Positions 44,697-52,300 of a stretch of 58,504 nt of DNA are shown piece after piece. This DNA is from [Clostridium] aminophilum (GTDB taxonomy: Bacteria; Bacillota; Clostridia; Lachnospirales; Lachnospiraceae). The stretch's first letter is position 1, and the number at the start of each line of letters is the position of its first letter. Where the stretch lies: the NCBI RefSeq assembly GCF_900101295.1, contig NZ_FOIL01000016.1, forward strand, positions 1 to 58,504. Direction: 5' to 3'. The translations under genes and the position numbers were made by a program. The notes under the pieces are model-generated. The model saw nothing but the letters and a program-made list of their open reading frames with translations. It did not search any database and was not told where the DNA came from.

Positions 44697-46028
44697 ATGA
44701 GCAGAAAACCGGTGGTAGCGGTCGTGGGCCGTCCGAATGTCGGAAAATCCACCTTATTCAATGTACTGGCGGGATCCAGAATCTCGATTGTTCAGGACAC
44801 CCCGGGGGTGACGCGTGACCGCATATACGCGGACGTGGAATGGCTTGGAAAGAAGTTTACGCTGATCGACACCGGCGGTATCGAACCGGACAGCAAGGAC
44901 GTTATTCTGGCACAGATGCGTGAGCAGGCACAGATCGCCATCGATACCGCGGACGTCATCATTTTCCTGTGCGATGTCCGCCAGGGACTCACCGACGCCG
45001 ACATGAAGGTTGCCGATATGCTGAGAAAATCCCGGAAACCGGTGGTTCTCACGGTCAACAAGGTCGACAGCTTCAAAAAGTTTGAGTCCGACGTCTATGA
45101 ATTCTACAACCTCGGCATCGGCGATCCATATGCGATCTCCGCAGCGAGCCGTCTCGGTCTCGGCGATATGCTGGATGTGGTTGTGGAAAAATTCCCGGCG
45201 GATCTCGGGGATGACGAAGAGGATGAGAGACCGCGTGTTGCCATCATCGGAAAACCAAATGTCGGCAAGTCGTCGCTGATCAACCGTCTCACCGGAAAGG
45301 ACCGCGTCATCGTGTCGGATATCGCCGGCACCACCCGCGACGCCATCGACACTCCGGTAAAACACAACGGAACCGAGTATGTCTTTATTGATACCGCGGG
45401 TCTTCGCAGAAAAGGCAAGATTAAGGAAGAGATCGAGAAATATTCCGTCTTCCGCAGTGTGGCCGCCGTGGAGAGAGCGGATGTGGTCATCGTCATGATC
45501 GACGCCACCGAGGGCGTGACGGAGCAGGACGCGAAGATCGCCGGTATTGCCCATGATCAGGGTAAGGGAATCATTGTCGTGGTCAACAAATGGGATGCCA
45601 TCGAGAAAAACGACAAGACCATCTACGAATTCCGCAACAAGATCAAGCAGACGCTGTCCTTCATGGCTTATGCGGAGTATGTCTTCATCTCCGCCAAGAC
45701 CGGGCTTCGTGTGGACAAGCTCTTCGATGAGATTGATCTCGTTCGCCAGAGCCAGTCGCTGCGTGTTCAGACCGGTGTACTAAATGAGATTCTCGCCGAC
45801 GCGGTAGCCATGCAGCAGCCGCCGTCAGACAAGGGACGGAGACTCAAGATCTATTATATGACACAGGTCGGTGTCAAACCGCCGACATTTATCCTGTTCG
45901 TCAATGACAAAGAACTGATGCACTTCTCGTACACCAGATACATTGAGAACAAGATCCGTGAGGCTTTCGGTTTTGCCGGAACCTCACTGAAATTCATTAC
46001 CAGAGAAAAGAAGGAAAAGGATGTATGA
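44697..46028 (+). CDS. der: Ribosome biogenesis GTPase Der
   Basis: A 443-residue protein with two tandem GTPase domains that acts in 50S assembly. Domain 1 has [16 protein letters not shown] and NKVD; domain 2 (from about 180) has [25 protein letters not shown] and NKWDAI. The C-terminal KH-like domain (about 360-443) includes [15 protein letters not shown]. Length is typical. It overlaps plsY by 4 nt. Ribosome binding site AAAGAGAGAG. Confidence 0.97.
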   Translation: MSRKPVVAVVGRPNVGKSTLFNVLAGSRISIVQDTPGVTRDRIYADVEWLGKKFTLIDTGGIEPDSKDVILAQMREQAQIAIDTADVIIFLCDVRQGLTDADMKVADMLRKSRKPVVLTVNKVDSFKKFESDVYEFYNLGIGDPYAISAASRLGLGDMLDVVVEKFPADLGDDEEDERPRVAIIGKPNVGKSSLINRLTGKDRVIVSDIAGTTRDAIDTPVKHNGTEYVFIDTAGLRRKGKIKEEIEKYSVFRSVAAVERADVVIVMIDATEGVTEQDAKIAGIAHDQGKGIIVVVNKWDAIEKNDKTIYEFRNKIKQTLSFMAYAEYVFISAKTGLRVDKLFDEIDLVRQSQSLRVQTGVLNEILADAVAMQQPPSDKGRRLKIYYMTQVGVKPPTFILFVNDKELMHFSYTRYIENKIREAFGFAGTSLKFITREKKEKDV

Positions 46029-46696
46029 GTATTCTGACCGGAAGAATCGTAAGTCTTCTTATAGGATATGTGTTCGGTCTGTTTCAGACGGGATATATTT
46101 ACGGTAAGGTGATGGAGCGGCTGGATATCCGCAATTACGGAAGCGGTAATGCGGGTTCCACCAATGTGCTCCGAGTGCTGGGAAAGAAAGCCGCGTTTAT
46201 CGTACTTCTCGGCGATGTCTTCAAGGCGGTCTTTGCCATGCTGATCTGCAGCTGGCTGTTCCGTGAGACGGGAAATGCTTCCCTGTTTGCCATGTACGCG
46301 GCGCTGGGTGTCACCCTGGGACATGATTTTCCCTTTTATCTCGGATTTAAAGGCGGAAAGGGAATCGCCAGCATGGCCGGTATCATGTCCGTGATGGACC
46401 TGCGCATGACTCTGGTCTGTTTCATCCTGTTCGTCAGCATCGTGTTCCTTACGAGATATGTCTCCCTCGGATCTATCCTCGTCTCGATTACATTCTGCGC
46501 CATGAATGCGTATTTCTGCCTTCACGGAACATATCAGGCGGAAAGGCCGTTCTATCCGGAGATCATCGGCATCGCCGCTTTTCTGATGATCCTTGCTGTC
46601 TGGCAGCACCGGGCGAACATCGGTCGGCTTCTGGCGGGAAATGAGAACAAGATCGGATCCAAAACCGCCAAGAAAGCGGAAGAGAAAACAGAATAA
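46025..46696 (+). CDS. plsY: Acyl-phosphate:glycerol-3-phosphate acyltransferase
   Basis: A 223-residue membrane enzyme that makes lysophosphatidic acid from acyl phosphate. About five hydrophobic segments are seen. Conserved loops are present: the first with [16 protein letters not shown], the second with [17 protein letters not shown]. The C-terminal tail is basic and acidic. It is coupled to der by a 4-nt overlap. In many Firmicutes gpsA and spoIVA come next; here a terminator, repeats and an ABC transporter follow instead. Confidence 0.95.
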   Translation: MSILTGRIVSLLIGYVFGLFQTGYIYGKVMERLDIRNYGSGNAGSTNVLRVLGKKAAFIVLLGDVFKAVFAMLICSWLFRETGNASLFAMYAALGVTLGHDFPFYLGFKGGKGIASMAGIMSVMDLRMTLVCFILFVSIVFLTRYVSLGSILVSITFCAMNAYFCLHGTYQAERPFYPEIIGIAAFLMILAVWQHRANIGRLLAGNENKIGSKTAKKAEEKTE

Positions 46697-46722
46697 ATAT
46701 TCGAGGTATCATCCCGCGCAGA

Positions 46723-46763
46723 ACGCCGTCTGACGGATCATTTCCGTCAGACGGCGTTTTTAT
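46723..46763 (+). terminator. plsY terminator
   Basis: A 15-bp perfect stem ACGCCGTCTGACGGA/TCCGTCAGACGGCGT (46723-46737 with 46743-46757) followed by TTTTTATTT. Its T-run is also the left end of the next inverted repeat. Confidence 0.92.
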
Positions 46764-46805
46764 TTCATAGGAAATTTCTCCGAGATTTCCTATGAAATAA
46801 AAACG
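46755..46805. repeat. 21-bp perfect inverted repeat
   Basis: The arms 46755-46775 and 46785-46805 are perfect complements (CGTTTTTATTTCATAGGAAA and onward) around a 9-nt loop TTCTCCGAG. A related, degraded arrangement lies after the tRNA cluster (580-625). It runs directly into repeat copy B. Confidence 0.85.
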
Positions 46806-46811
46806 CTCCGC

Positions 46812-46917
46812 GAGGATGCGCACGCCGCTGTAAGCAAATTCACTAAGCTCGAAAAGACCTCGCTAAGAGCTTCGCCAAGGAAGCTGTCACCTAACGGTGA
46901 CCAGCGGACTTTGTTCT
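46812..46917 (+). repeat. Dispersed intergenic repeat, copy B
   Basis: Blocks 46812-46834 (23 nt) and 46881-46907 (27 nt) are identical to the reverse complement of 29165-29187 and 29137-29163. The last block, 46908-46917, matches 29124-29133. Between the first two blocks copy B holds 46 nt not found in copy A (46835-46880). It has the hairpin GTCACC-TAAC-GGTGAC (46886-46901) inside a CCGCTG/CAGCGG pair. Confidence 0.85.
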
Positions 46918-47057
46918 GCGTCGGCAAAGTCTGCATTATTGCGTATGTTTATGCATATTATCTGCGCTGGTTATTTTTTGAAAAGTTTTTATGAGCCATA
47001 TGACTATTTTCTATAAAAATAGGTTATAATCAAGGTGTAAAAAAGGGTGATAATGGA

Positions 47058-47073
47058 TTTTATTCGAATAAAA
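47058..47073. promoter_or_regulatory. 16-bp palindrome upstream of the liv operon
   Basis: TTTTATTCGAATAAAA is a perfect palindrome lying between two possible -10 sites (47025-47030 and 47120-47125). Position and symmetry fit an operator for a dimeric regulator; the regulator is unknown. A second palindrome AAGTTAACTT (47171-47180) lies in the leader. Confidence 0.4.
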
Positions 47074-47097
47074 AAACGAAAAAATACGTTTTTTTTA

Positions 47098-47125
47098 TTG
47101 ACATTAAAATTCTATCAACTATAAT
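47098..47125 (+). promoter_or_regulatory. liv operon promoter
   Basis: TTGACA (47098-47103) matches the -35 consensus exactly and TATAAT (47120-47125) the -10, with a 16-bp spacer. An upstream TATAAT (47025-47030) without a clear -35 may be a second start. The region 46918-47097 is otherwise AT-rich and holds no gene. Confidence 0.85.
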
Positions 47126-47211
47126 GTGTATAAACTTCAACATAACAAGAGAGAATAACTGCATGAGTTAAAGTTAACTTGCAGTTAAAGCTTAAAGGGA
47201 GGTTATGCATC

Positions 47212-48438
47212 ATGAAAAGAATAACAGCTACATTACTTGCAGCAACCATGACCGCTTCCATGGCAGCATGCGGCGGTTCCGCTGCTTCTGCCACAACAGC
47301 AGGCGCGGCAGAGACGAAAGCAGCAGAATCCAAGGCAGAGGAGTCCAAGGCGGAAGCAAAGCCGGCAGCAGACGGCGCTTCCTGGAAGATCGGTTCCATC
47401 GGTCCGATCACCGGACCGGCCGCAGCTTACGGCGCTTCTGTCAAGAATTCTCTTGAACTTGCAGCAAAAGAGATCAATGAAAAGGGCGGAATCAACGGAT
47501 ACCCGGTTGAGGTACGTTTTGAGGATGACGAGAATGACCCGCAGTCCGCAGTCAATGCCTACAACACTCTGAAGGACTGGGGCATGCAGATGCTTCTCGG
47601 AACCGTTACATCCAAGCCGTGTATCGCGGTTGAAGCAGAGGCGCAGGCAGACAATATGTTCCTGTTTACCCCGTCCGGTTCCGCAGTTCAGTGCATCAGC
47701 GGCGACAATGCATTCCGCGTTTGCTTCGCTGATCCGGCACAGGGAACCAAATCCGCCGAGTACATCGGCTCCAACAAGATCGCGACCAAGATCGGCATCA
47801 TCTACGATTCTTCCAGCGAGTACTCCACCGGAATCCACGATTCCTTTGTTCAGGAGTCCTCCAATCAGGGTCTTGAGATCGTGTCCGACGAGGCATTTAC
47901 CGCAGATACCAACACCGATTTCTCTGTTCAGCTGGACAAGGCAAAAGAGGCCGGTGCGGAACTGGTATTCCTTCCGATCTACTATCAGGAGGCATCTGTA
48001 ATCCTGAAGCAGGCCGCTGACAAGAACTTTAAGCCGCAGTTCTTCGGCTGTGACGGTATGGACGGTATCCTGAGCGTAGAGAACTTTGACAAGTCTCTCG
48101 CGGAAGGCCTCATGCTTCTGACACCGTTCTCCATCGACGAGGAGTCTTCTCAGGATTATGTAAAGGCATACCGCGATGCATACAAGGATGATCCGCTTCA
48201 GTTCGGTGCAGACGAGTATGACGGTCTCATGGCTGTAAAGACTGCTCTGGAACAGGCAAATGCCACACCGGATCAGAGTGCTTCCGAGATCTGCGATGCT
48301 CTCAAGAAGGCAATGACCGAGATCAAACTGGACGGACTTACCGGAAAAGATATGACATGGACAGCGGACGGCGAGCCGAACAAGGCACCGAAGGCGGTTC
48401 AGATCACAAACGGCGCATATAAAATGCTTGAGAACTGA
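47212..48438 (+). CDS. livJ: Branched-chain amino acid ABC transporter substrate-binding lipoprotein
   Basis: A 408-residue periplasmic-binding-protein-fold lipoprotein. The signal peptide ends in the lipobox SMAAC with acylated C20. A 30-residue Ala/Glu/Lys-rich tether follows, then the mature domain with IGSIGPITGPAAAYG, AAKEINEKGGINGYPVEVRF and EDDENDPQSAVNAYN, typical of Leu/Ile/Val and amide-binding proteins. The exact ligand cannot be told from sequence. Start ATG 47212 has GGGAGG upstream; the open frame from 47179 lacks one. It is first in a five-gene importer operon, and a hairpin after it may raise its level over the membrane genes. Confidence 0.92.
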   Translation: MKRITATLLAATMTASMAACGGSAASATTAGAAETKAAESKAEESKAEAKPAADGASWKIGSIGPITGPAAAYGASVKNSLELAAKEINEKGGINGYPVEVRFEDDENDPQSAVNAYNTLKDWGMQMLLGTVTSKPCIAVEAEAQADNMFLFTPSGSAVQCISGDNAFRVCFADPAQGTKSAEYIGSNKIATKIGIIYDSSSEYSTGIHDSFVQESSNQGLEIVSDEAFTADTNTDFSVQLDKAKEAGAELVFLPIYYQEASVILKQAADKNFKPQFFGCDGMDGILSVENFDKSLAEGLMLLTPFSIDEESSQDYVKAYRDAYKDDPLQFGADEYDGLMAVKTALEQANATPDQSASEICDALKKAMTEIKLDGLTGKDMTWTADGEPNKAPKAVQITNGAYKMLEN

Positions 48439-48490
48439 GAAGTGTTTGTAACTTGCCGGTAAACCGGGAAGCAGCAAATTACCGCTGATG

Positions 48491-48522
48491 ATCGGGGGCT
48501 GTTGTTGGAAACAACCCCCGAT
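48491..48522 (+). terminator. Intra-operon hairpin between livJ and livH
   Basis: ATCGGGGG (48491-48498) pairs with CCCCCGAT (48515-48522) around an inner GTTGTT-GGAA-ACAAC stem. Only ATGCTGTTT follows, so it is probably a partial terminator or a 3'-protecting hairpin. It would allow more binding protein than permease, as in many importer operons. Confidence 0.6.
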
Positions 48523-48556
48523 ATGCTGTTTATACTGTAAGAGAGGAGTGTCAGAT

Positions 48557-49438
48557 ATGAGTTTTCTTTCCTATCTGATCAACGGAATCAGCCTTGGCAG
48601 CGTATACGCAATCATTGCTCTTGGCTATACGATGGTCTACGGCATCGCTAAGATGCTGAACTTTGCGCACGGCGATATCATCATGGTCGGCGCATTCACG
48701 ACATTTACAATCGTCAGCACCATGGGATTATCTCCGGTTGCAGGTGTCCTTGCCGCGATGGCGGTGTGCACGGTTCTCGGTGTCGTGACGGAACGCATCG
48801 CATACAAACCGCTTCGAGGCGCTTCCCCGCTTGCAGTTCTGATCACGGCCATCGGTGTCAGTTATTTCCTGCAGAACTTTGCTTTGCTGGTCTTCGGATC
48901 CAATGCAAGACAGTTCACCAATATTATTACACTTCCGCCGCTGGTTCTGGCGGATGGACAGCTTTCCATTTCCAGCGTGACGATTGTCACCATCTTGGTG
49001 TCAATCCTGATCATGCTCGGGCTTAACGCCTTTATCAACAAAACCAAACTCGGCCAGGCCATGCTTGCCGTATCGGAAGATCAGGGCGCGGCGACCCTCA
49101 TGGGAATCGATGTCAACAAGACGATCTCGATGACATTTGCCATCGGCTCTGCACTGGCGGCCATTGCCGGCGTTCTTCTCTGCTCGGCATACCCGGCACT
49201 GACACCGTACACGGGTTCCATGCCCGGCATCAAGGCGTTCACCGCAGCCGTATTCGGAGGAATCGGTTCCATCCCGGGCGCGATGATCGGCGGAATTCTC
49301 CTCGGTGTGATTGAAAATCTGACGAAAGCATACATTTCGTCACAGCTTTCCGATGCGATCGTATTCTCGGTACTGATCATTGTGCTTCTGGTGAAGCCGA
49401 CCGGTCTTCTGGGCCGCAAGATCAGTGAGAAAGTATAA
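48557..49438 (+). CDS. livH: Branched-chain amino acid ABC transporter permease LivH
   Basis: A 293-residue membrane permease with about eight transmembrane segments. The LivH signature is seen in NFAHGDIIMVGAF and in LGVVTERIAYKPLRGASPLA, and the ATPase-contact region is GIDVNKTISMTFAIGSALAA. The start was set at ATG 48557 behind GAGAGGAG. The frame is open from 48488, but that extension is Cys-rich, lies over the intercistronic hairpin and lacks family similarity. Confidence 0.93.
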   Translation: MSFLSYLINGISLGSVYAIIALGYTMVYGIAKMLNFAHGDIIMVGAFTTFTIVSTMGLSPVAGVLAAMAVCTVLGVVTERIAYKPLRGASPLAVLITAIGVSYFLQNFALLVFGSNARQFTNIITLPPLVLADGQLSISSVTIVTILVSILIMLGLNAFINKTKLGQAMLAVSEDQGAATLMGIDVNKTISMTFAIGSALAAIAGVLLCSAYPALTPYTGSMPGIKAFTAAVFGGIGSIPGAMIGGILLGVIENLTKAYISSQLSDAIVFSVLIIVLLVKPTGLLGRKISEKV

Positions 49439-49451
49439 GGTGGTGACAGCT

Positions 49452-50522
49452 TTGGACAGAATGAAATCATACAAGAACAAAATTTTCCGCAGAGATCTGA
49501 TTACTTATGCGATTGTAATCGCAGCGTTTGCAGTCATCCAGATGATCGGATCCGGCGGCGGACTGACCAGCCATATGAAAGGCATTCTGGTTCCGGTCTG
49601 CATCTATGTAATCATGGCCGTTTCCCTGAACCTGACCGTCGGCATTCTCGGCGAGCTGAGTCTCGGACACTGCGGCTTTATGTGCATCGGAGCCTTTGCA
49701 GGCGCATTTTTCACCAATGCGGCAGCCGCTGTGATTCCGGATATTCTGACAAGATTCATCATCGCCCTTGTGATCGGAGCGCTCACCGCCGCTCTGTGCG
49801 GTTTTCTGATCGGTATTCCGGTTCTTCGCCTGAAGGGCGATTATCTTGCCATCGTGACCCTTGCCTTCGGTGAGATCATCAAAAATATCATCAATGCAAT
49901 GTATGTCGGCGTCGACGGCAAAGGATTTCATTTTTCGCTGAAGAACAGTGCATCGCTGAACCTTGAAAAAGGCGGAAAGATTATCATCAACGGCGCGCAG
50001 GGCATCACCGGGACCCCGAAGGCGGCAACCTTCGTCATCGGCATCATTCTGGTTCTTCTGACCCTCGTGATTGTTCTGAATCTGATCAATTCCCGCACGG
50101 GACGTGCGGTTATGGCAATTCGTGATAACCGGATCGCGGCGGAATCCGTCGGAATCAACATCACGAAGTATAAACTCCTCGCATTTACCGTCTCGGCATC
50201 TCTGGCCGGAGCGGCCGGCGTGCTCTACGCGCACAATCTCGCTTCCCTTGCCGCGACACCGAAGAGTTTCGGCTATAATATGTCCATTATGATTCTGGTC
50301 TATGTGGTTCTCGGCGGAATCGCCAATATCCGCGGATCCGTTATCTCTGCCACCGTGCTGACCCTTCTTCCGGAGGTGCTCCGCGGACTCAATGATTACC
50401 GAATGCTGATCTATGCGGTGGTTCTGATCATCATGATGATCGTGACAAGCGCTCCGTCCATGATTTCCTATCGTGAGCGTCTGTCCGCAAAATTCAAAAA
50501 AAACGCGAAGGAGGCGGCCTGA
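49452..50522 (+). CDS. livM: Branched-chain amino acid ABC transporter permease LivM
   Basis: A membrane permease of about 356 residues with eight to ten transmembrane segments. LivM features are AVSLNLTVGILGELSLGHCG, RLKGDYLAIVTLAFGEII, and the coupling-loop region MAIRDNRIAAESVGI. The start is uncertain. TTG 49452 sits six bases after AGGTGGTG and is chosen; ATG 49461 and GTG 49440 are in the same frame. The insert around KNSASLNLEKGG between helices is a little longer than in enteric LivM. Confidence 0.9.
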   Translation: MDRMKSYKNKIFRRDLITYAIVIAAFAVIQMIGSGGGLTSHMKGILVPVCIYVIMAVSLNLTVGILGELSLGHCGFMCIGAFAGAFFTNAAAAVIPDILTRFIIALVIGALTAALCGFLIGIPVLRLKGDYLAIVTLAFGEIIKNIINAMYVGVDGKGFHFSLKNSASLNLEKGGKIIINGAQGITGTPKAATFVIGIILVLLTLVIVLNLINSRTGRAVMAIRDNRIAAESVGINITKYKLLAFTVSASLAGAAGVLYAHNLASLAATPKSFGYNMSIMILVYVVLGGIANIRGSVISATVLTLLPEVLRGLNDYRMLIYAVVLIIMMIVTSAPSMISYRERLSAKFKKNAKEAA

Positions 50523-50525
50523 GCC

Positions 50526-51284
50526 ATGGCAATGCTTGAAGTAAAAAACCTCGGGATTTCGTTCGGCGGCCTGAAGGCTGTGGACGATTTCAGCATGACG
50601 ATCGAGAAAGGGCAGCTCTACGGCCTGATCGGACCGAACGGCGCGGGCAAGACAACCATCTTCAACCTGCTCACCGGAGTGTACAAACCGACCGCCGGAA
50701 GAGTGTTTCTCGACGGTCAGGATATCACCGGAAAAAACACCATTGACATCAACCGCGCGGGTATTGCGAGAACCTTCCAGAATATCCGGCTTTTTGCCGA
50801 ACTCTCGGTACTGGACAATGTCAAAGCCGGACTTCACAACCATTACCCGTATTCCACACTCAGCGGGGTTCTGAGGCTTCCGTCCTACCGCAGACAGGAA
50901 AAGGCGATGGATGATAAGGCGATGGAAATTCTGAAAGTCTTCGGACTGGACGGGGAATTCGACTACAAAGCGTCCAATCTTCCCTACGGCAAACAGCGCA
51001 AACTGGAGATCGCGAGAGCGCTTGCCACCGAACCGAAGCTTCTTCTTCTGGACGAGCCGGCAGCCGGCATGAACCCGAATGAGACAGCGGAGCTGATGGA
51101 GACGATCCGCTTTGTGCGGGATCATTTCGACATGACTATCCTTCTCATCGAGCATGATATGAAACTGGTATCCGGAATCTGTGAGAAGCTTACGGTTCTC
51201 AATTTCGGTCACATGCTTGCGGAAGGCCCGACTGCGGAAGTACTGAACAACCACGATGTCATTGTGGCTTATCTTGGAGAATAA
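50526..51284 (+). CDS. livG: Branched-chain amino acid ABC transporter ATPase LivG
   Basis: A 252-residue ATPase. Walker [10 protein letters not shown], the LivG-type [16 protein letters not shown] (Q-loop), signature [16 protein letters not shown], Walker [13 protein letters not shown] and the switch His in IEHDM are all present. The non-canonical signature (YGKQRK for LSGGQ) is normal for LivG. It starts 3 nt after livM and works as a heterodimer with LivF. Confidence 0.94.
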   Translation: MAMLEVKNLGISFGGLKAVDDFSMTIEKGQLYGLIGPNGAGKTTIFNLLTGVYKPTAGRVFLDGQDITGKNTIDINRAGIARTFQNIRLFAELSVLDNVKAGLHNHYPYSTLSGVLRLPSYRRQEKAMDDKAMEILKVFGLDGEFDYKASNLPYGKQRKLEIARALATEPKLLLLDEPAAGMNPNETAELMETIRFVRDHFDMTILLIEHDMKLVSGICEKLTVLNFGHMLAEGPTAEVLNNHDVIVAYLGE

Positions 51285-51296
51285 GGGGGAGAGGAC

Positions 51297-52007
51297 ATGT
51301 CACTGCTTGAAGTTAAAGACCTGAATGTCTACTATGGCGTCATTCAGGCGCTGAAGGGAATCTCCTTCGAAGTGGATCAGGGCGATGTCATCGCGCTGAT
51401 CGGTGCGAACGGCGCAGGAAAGACGACGACGCTCCACACGGTGTCCGGACTGTTAAAACCGAAAACCGGAAGTATCGTGTTTGACGGAAAAGATGTCACC
51501 CATCTGCCCGGCCACAAGCTGGTGAGTATGGGAATGGCACACGTTCCGGAAGGCCGCCGGGTATTCGCCCAGCTGAGCGTTCTTCAGAACCTGAAGATGG
51601 GGGCTTACACCCGAAGCGACAAGTCGGAGATTGATGCGACGCTGGAGCAGATCTATCAGCGTTTTCCGCGGCTGAAAGAGAGAAAGAATCAGCTGGCCGG
51701 CACACTGTCGGGCGGAGAGCAGCAGATGCTGGCGATGGGACGCGCGCTTATGAGTCATCCGAAGCTGATTTTGCTGGATGAGCCGTCCATGGGACTTTCT
51801 CCGATTTACGTCAATGAGATTTTCTCCATCATCGACAGCATCCACAAGGACGGAGTAACGGTTCTTCTGGTTGAGCAAAACGCAAAAAAAGCGCTGTCCA
51901 TCGCCAACAAGGCCTATGTCCTTGAGACCGGAAACATCACGCTCCGGGGCAACGCCCATGAGCTGATGAATGACGAGAGAATCAAGAAAGCGTATCTTTC
52001 GGAGTAA
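51297..52007 (+). CDS. livF: Branched-chain amino acid ABC transporter ATPase LivF
   Basis: A 236-residue ATPase, the second motor subunit. It has Walker A GANGAGKTTTL, MAHVPEGRRVFAQLSVLQNL, signature LSGGEQQML, Walker B LILLDEPSMGLSP and LLVEQNA. The ribosome binding site GGGGGAGAGG is strong. It ends the operon; a terminator lies 73 nt on. Together with LivJ, LivH, LivM and LivG the importer is complete. Confidence 0.94.
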   Translation: MSLLEVKDLNVYYGVIQALKGISFEVDQGDVIALIGANGAGKTTTLHTVSGLLKPKTGSIVFDGKDVTHLPGHKLVSMGMAHVPEGRRVFAQLSVLQNLKMGAYTRSDKSEIDATLEQIYQRFPRLKERKNQLAGTLSGGEQQMLAMGRALMSHPKLILLDEPSMGLSPIYVNEIFSIIDSIHKDGVTVLLVEQNAKKALSIANKAYVLETGNITLRGNAHELMNDERIKKAYLSE

Positions 52008-52079
52008 AGAATTCCATCCTTTCACACTCATTTTTCTAACGAATGTATCTCTCCGCAAAAGAGATATTCTAAGGAAAAA

Positions 52080-52117
52080 CGCCCGGATTCAGACACCCTG
52101 GATCCGGGCGATTTTTT
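52080..52117 (+). terminator. liv operon terminator
   Basis: CGCCCGGAT (52080-52088) pairs with ATCCGGGCG (52102-52110), followed by ATTTTTTG. A smaller hairpin ATCTCT/AGAGAT (52047-52065) precedes it. Confidence 0.88.
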
Positions 52118-52196
52118 GAACCATGTGAGCCATGGCTGCAAGAGCAGACTTCTATCCCGGAATTCCAAAACTCTTTTGGGTTCTTTTCTGAAAATA

Positions 52197-52225
52197 TTGC
52201 AAAAAAATGTGCAAAACATTATAAT
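52197..52225 (+). promoter_or_regulatory. Promoter of the beta-CASP nuclease gene
   Basis: TTGCAA (52197-52202), a 17-bp spacer and TATAAT (52220-52225), about 75 bp before the start and after the liv terminator. Confidence 0.78.
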
Positions 52226-52300
52226 TGTGTATAGAATATCCGGGATCAGTCCAGTCATCATTGGCGAAACGGAAATATATCACGACAGGAGAGCATGCTT

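Noticed and set aside
47179-47211. Eleven-codon N-terminal extension of LivJ
   Set aside because: It would displace the lipoprotein signal peptide and crosses the ribosome binding site for ATG 47212.
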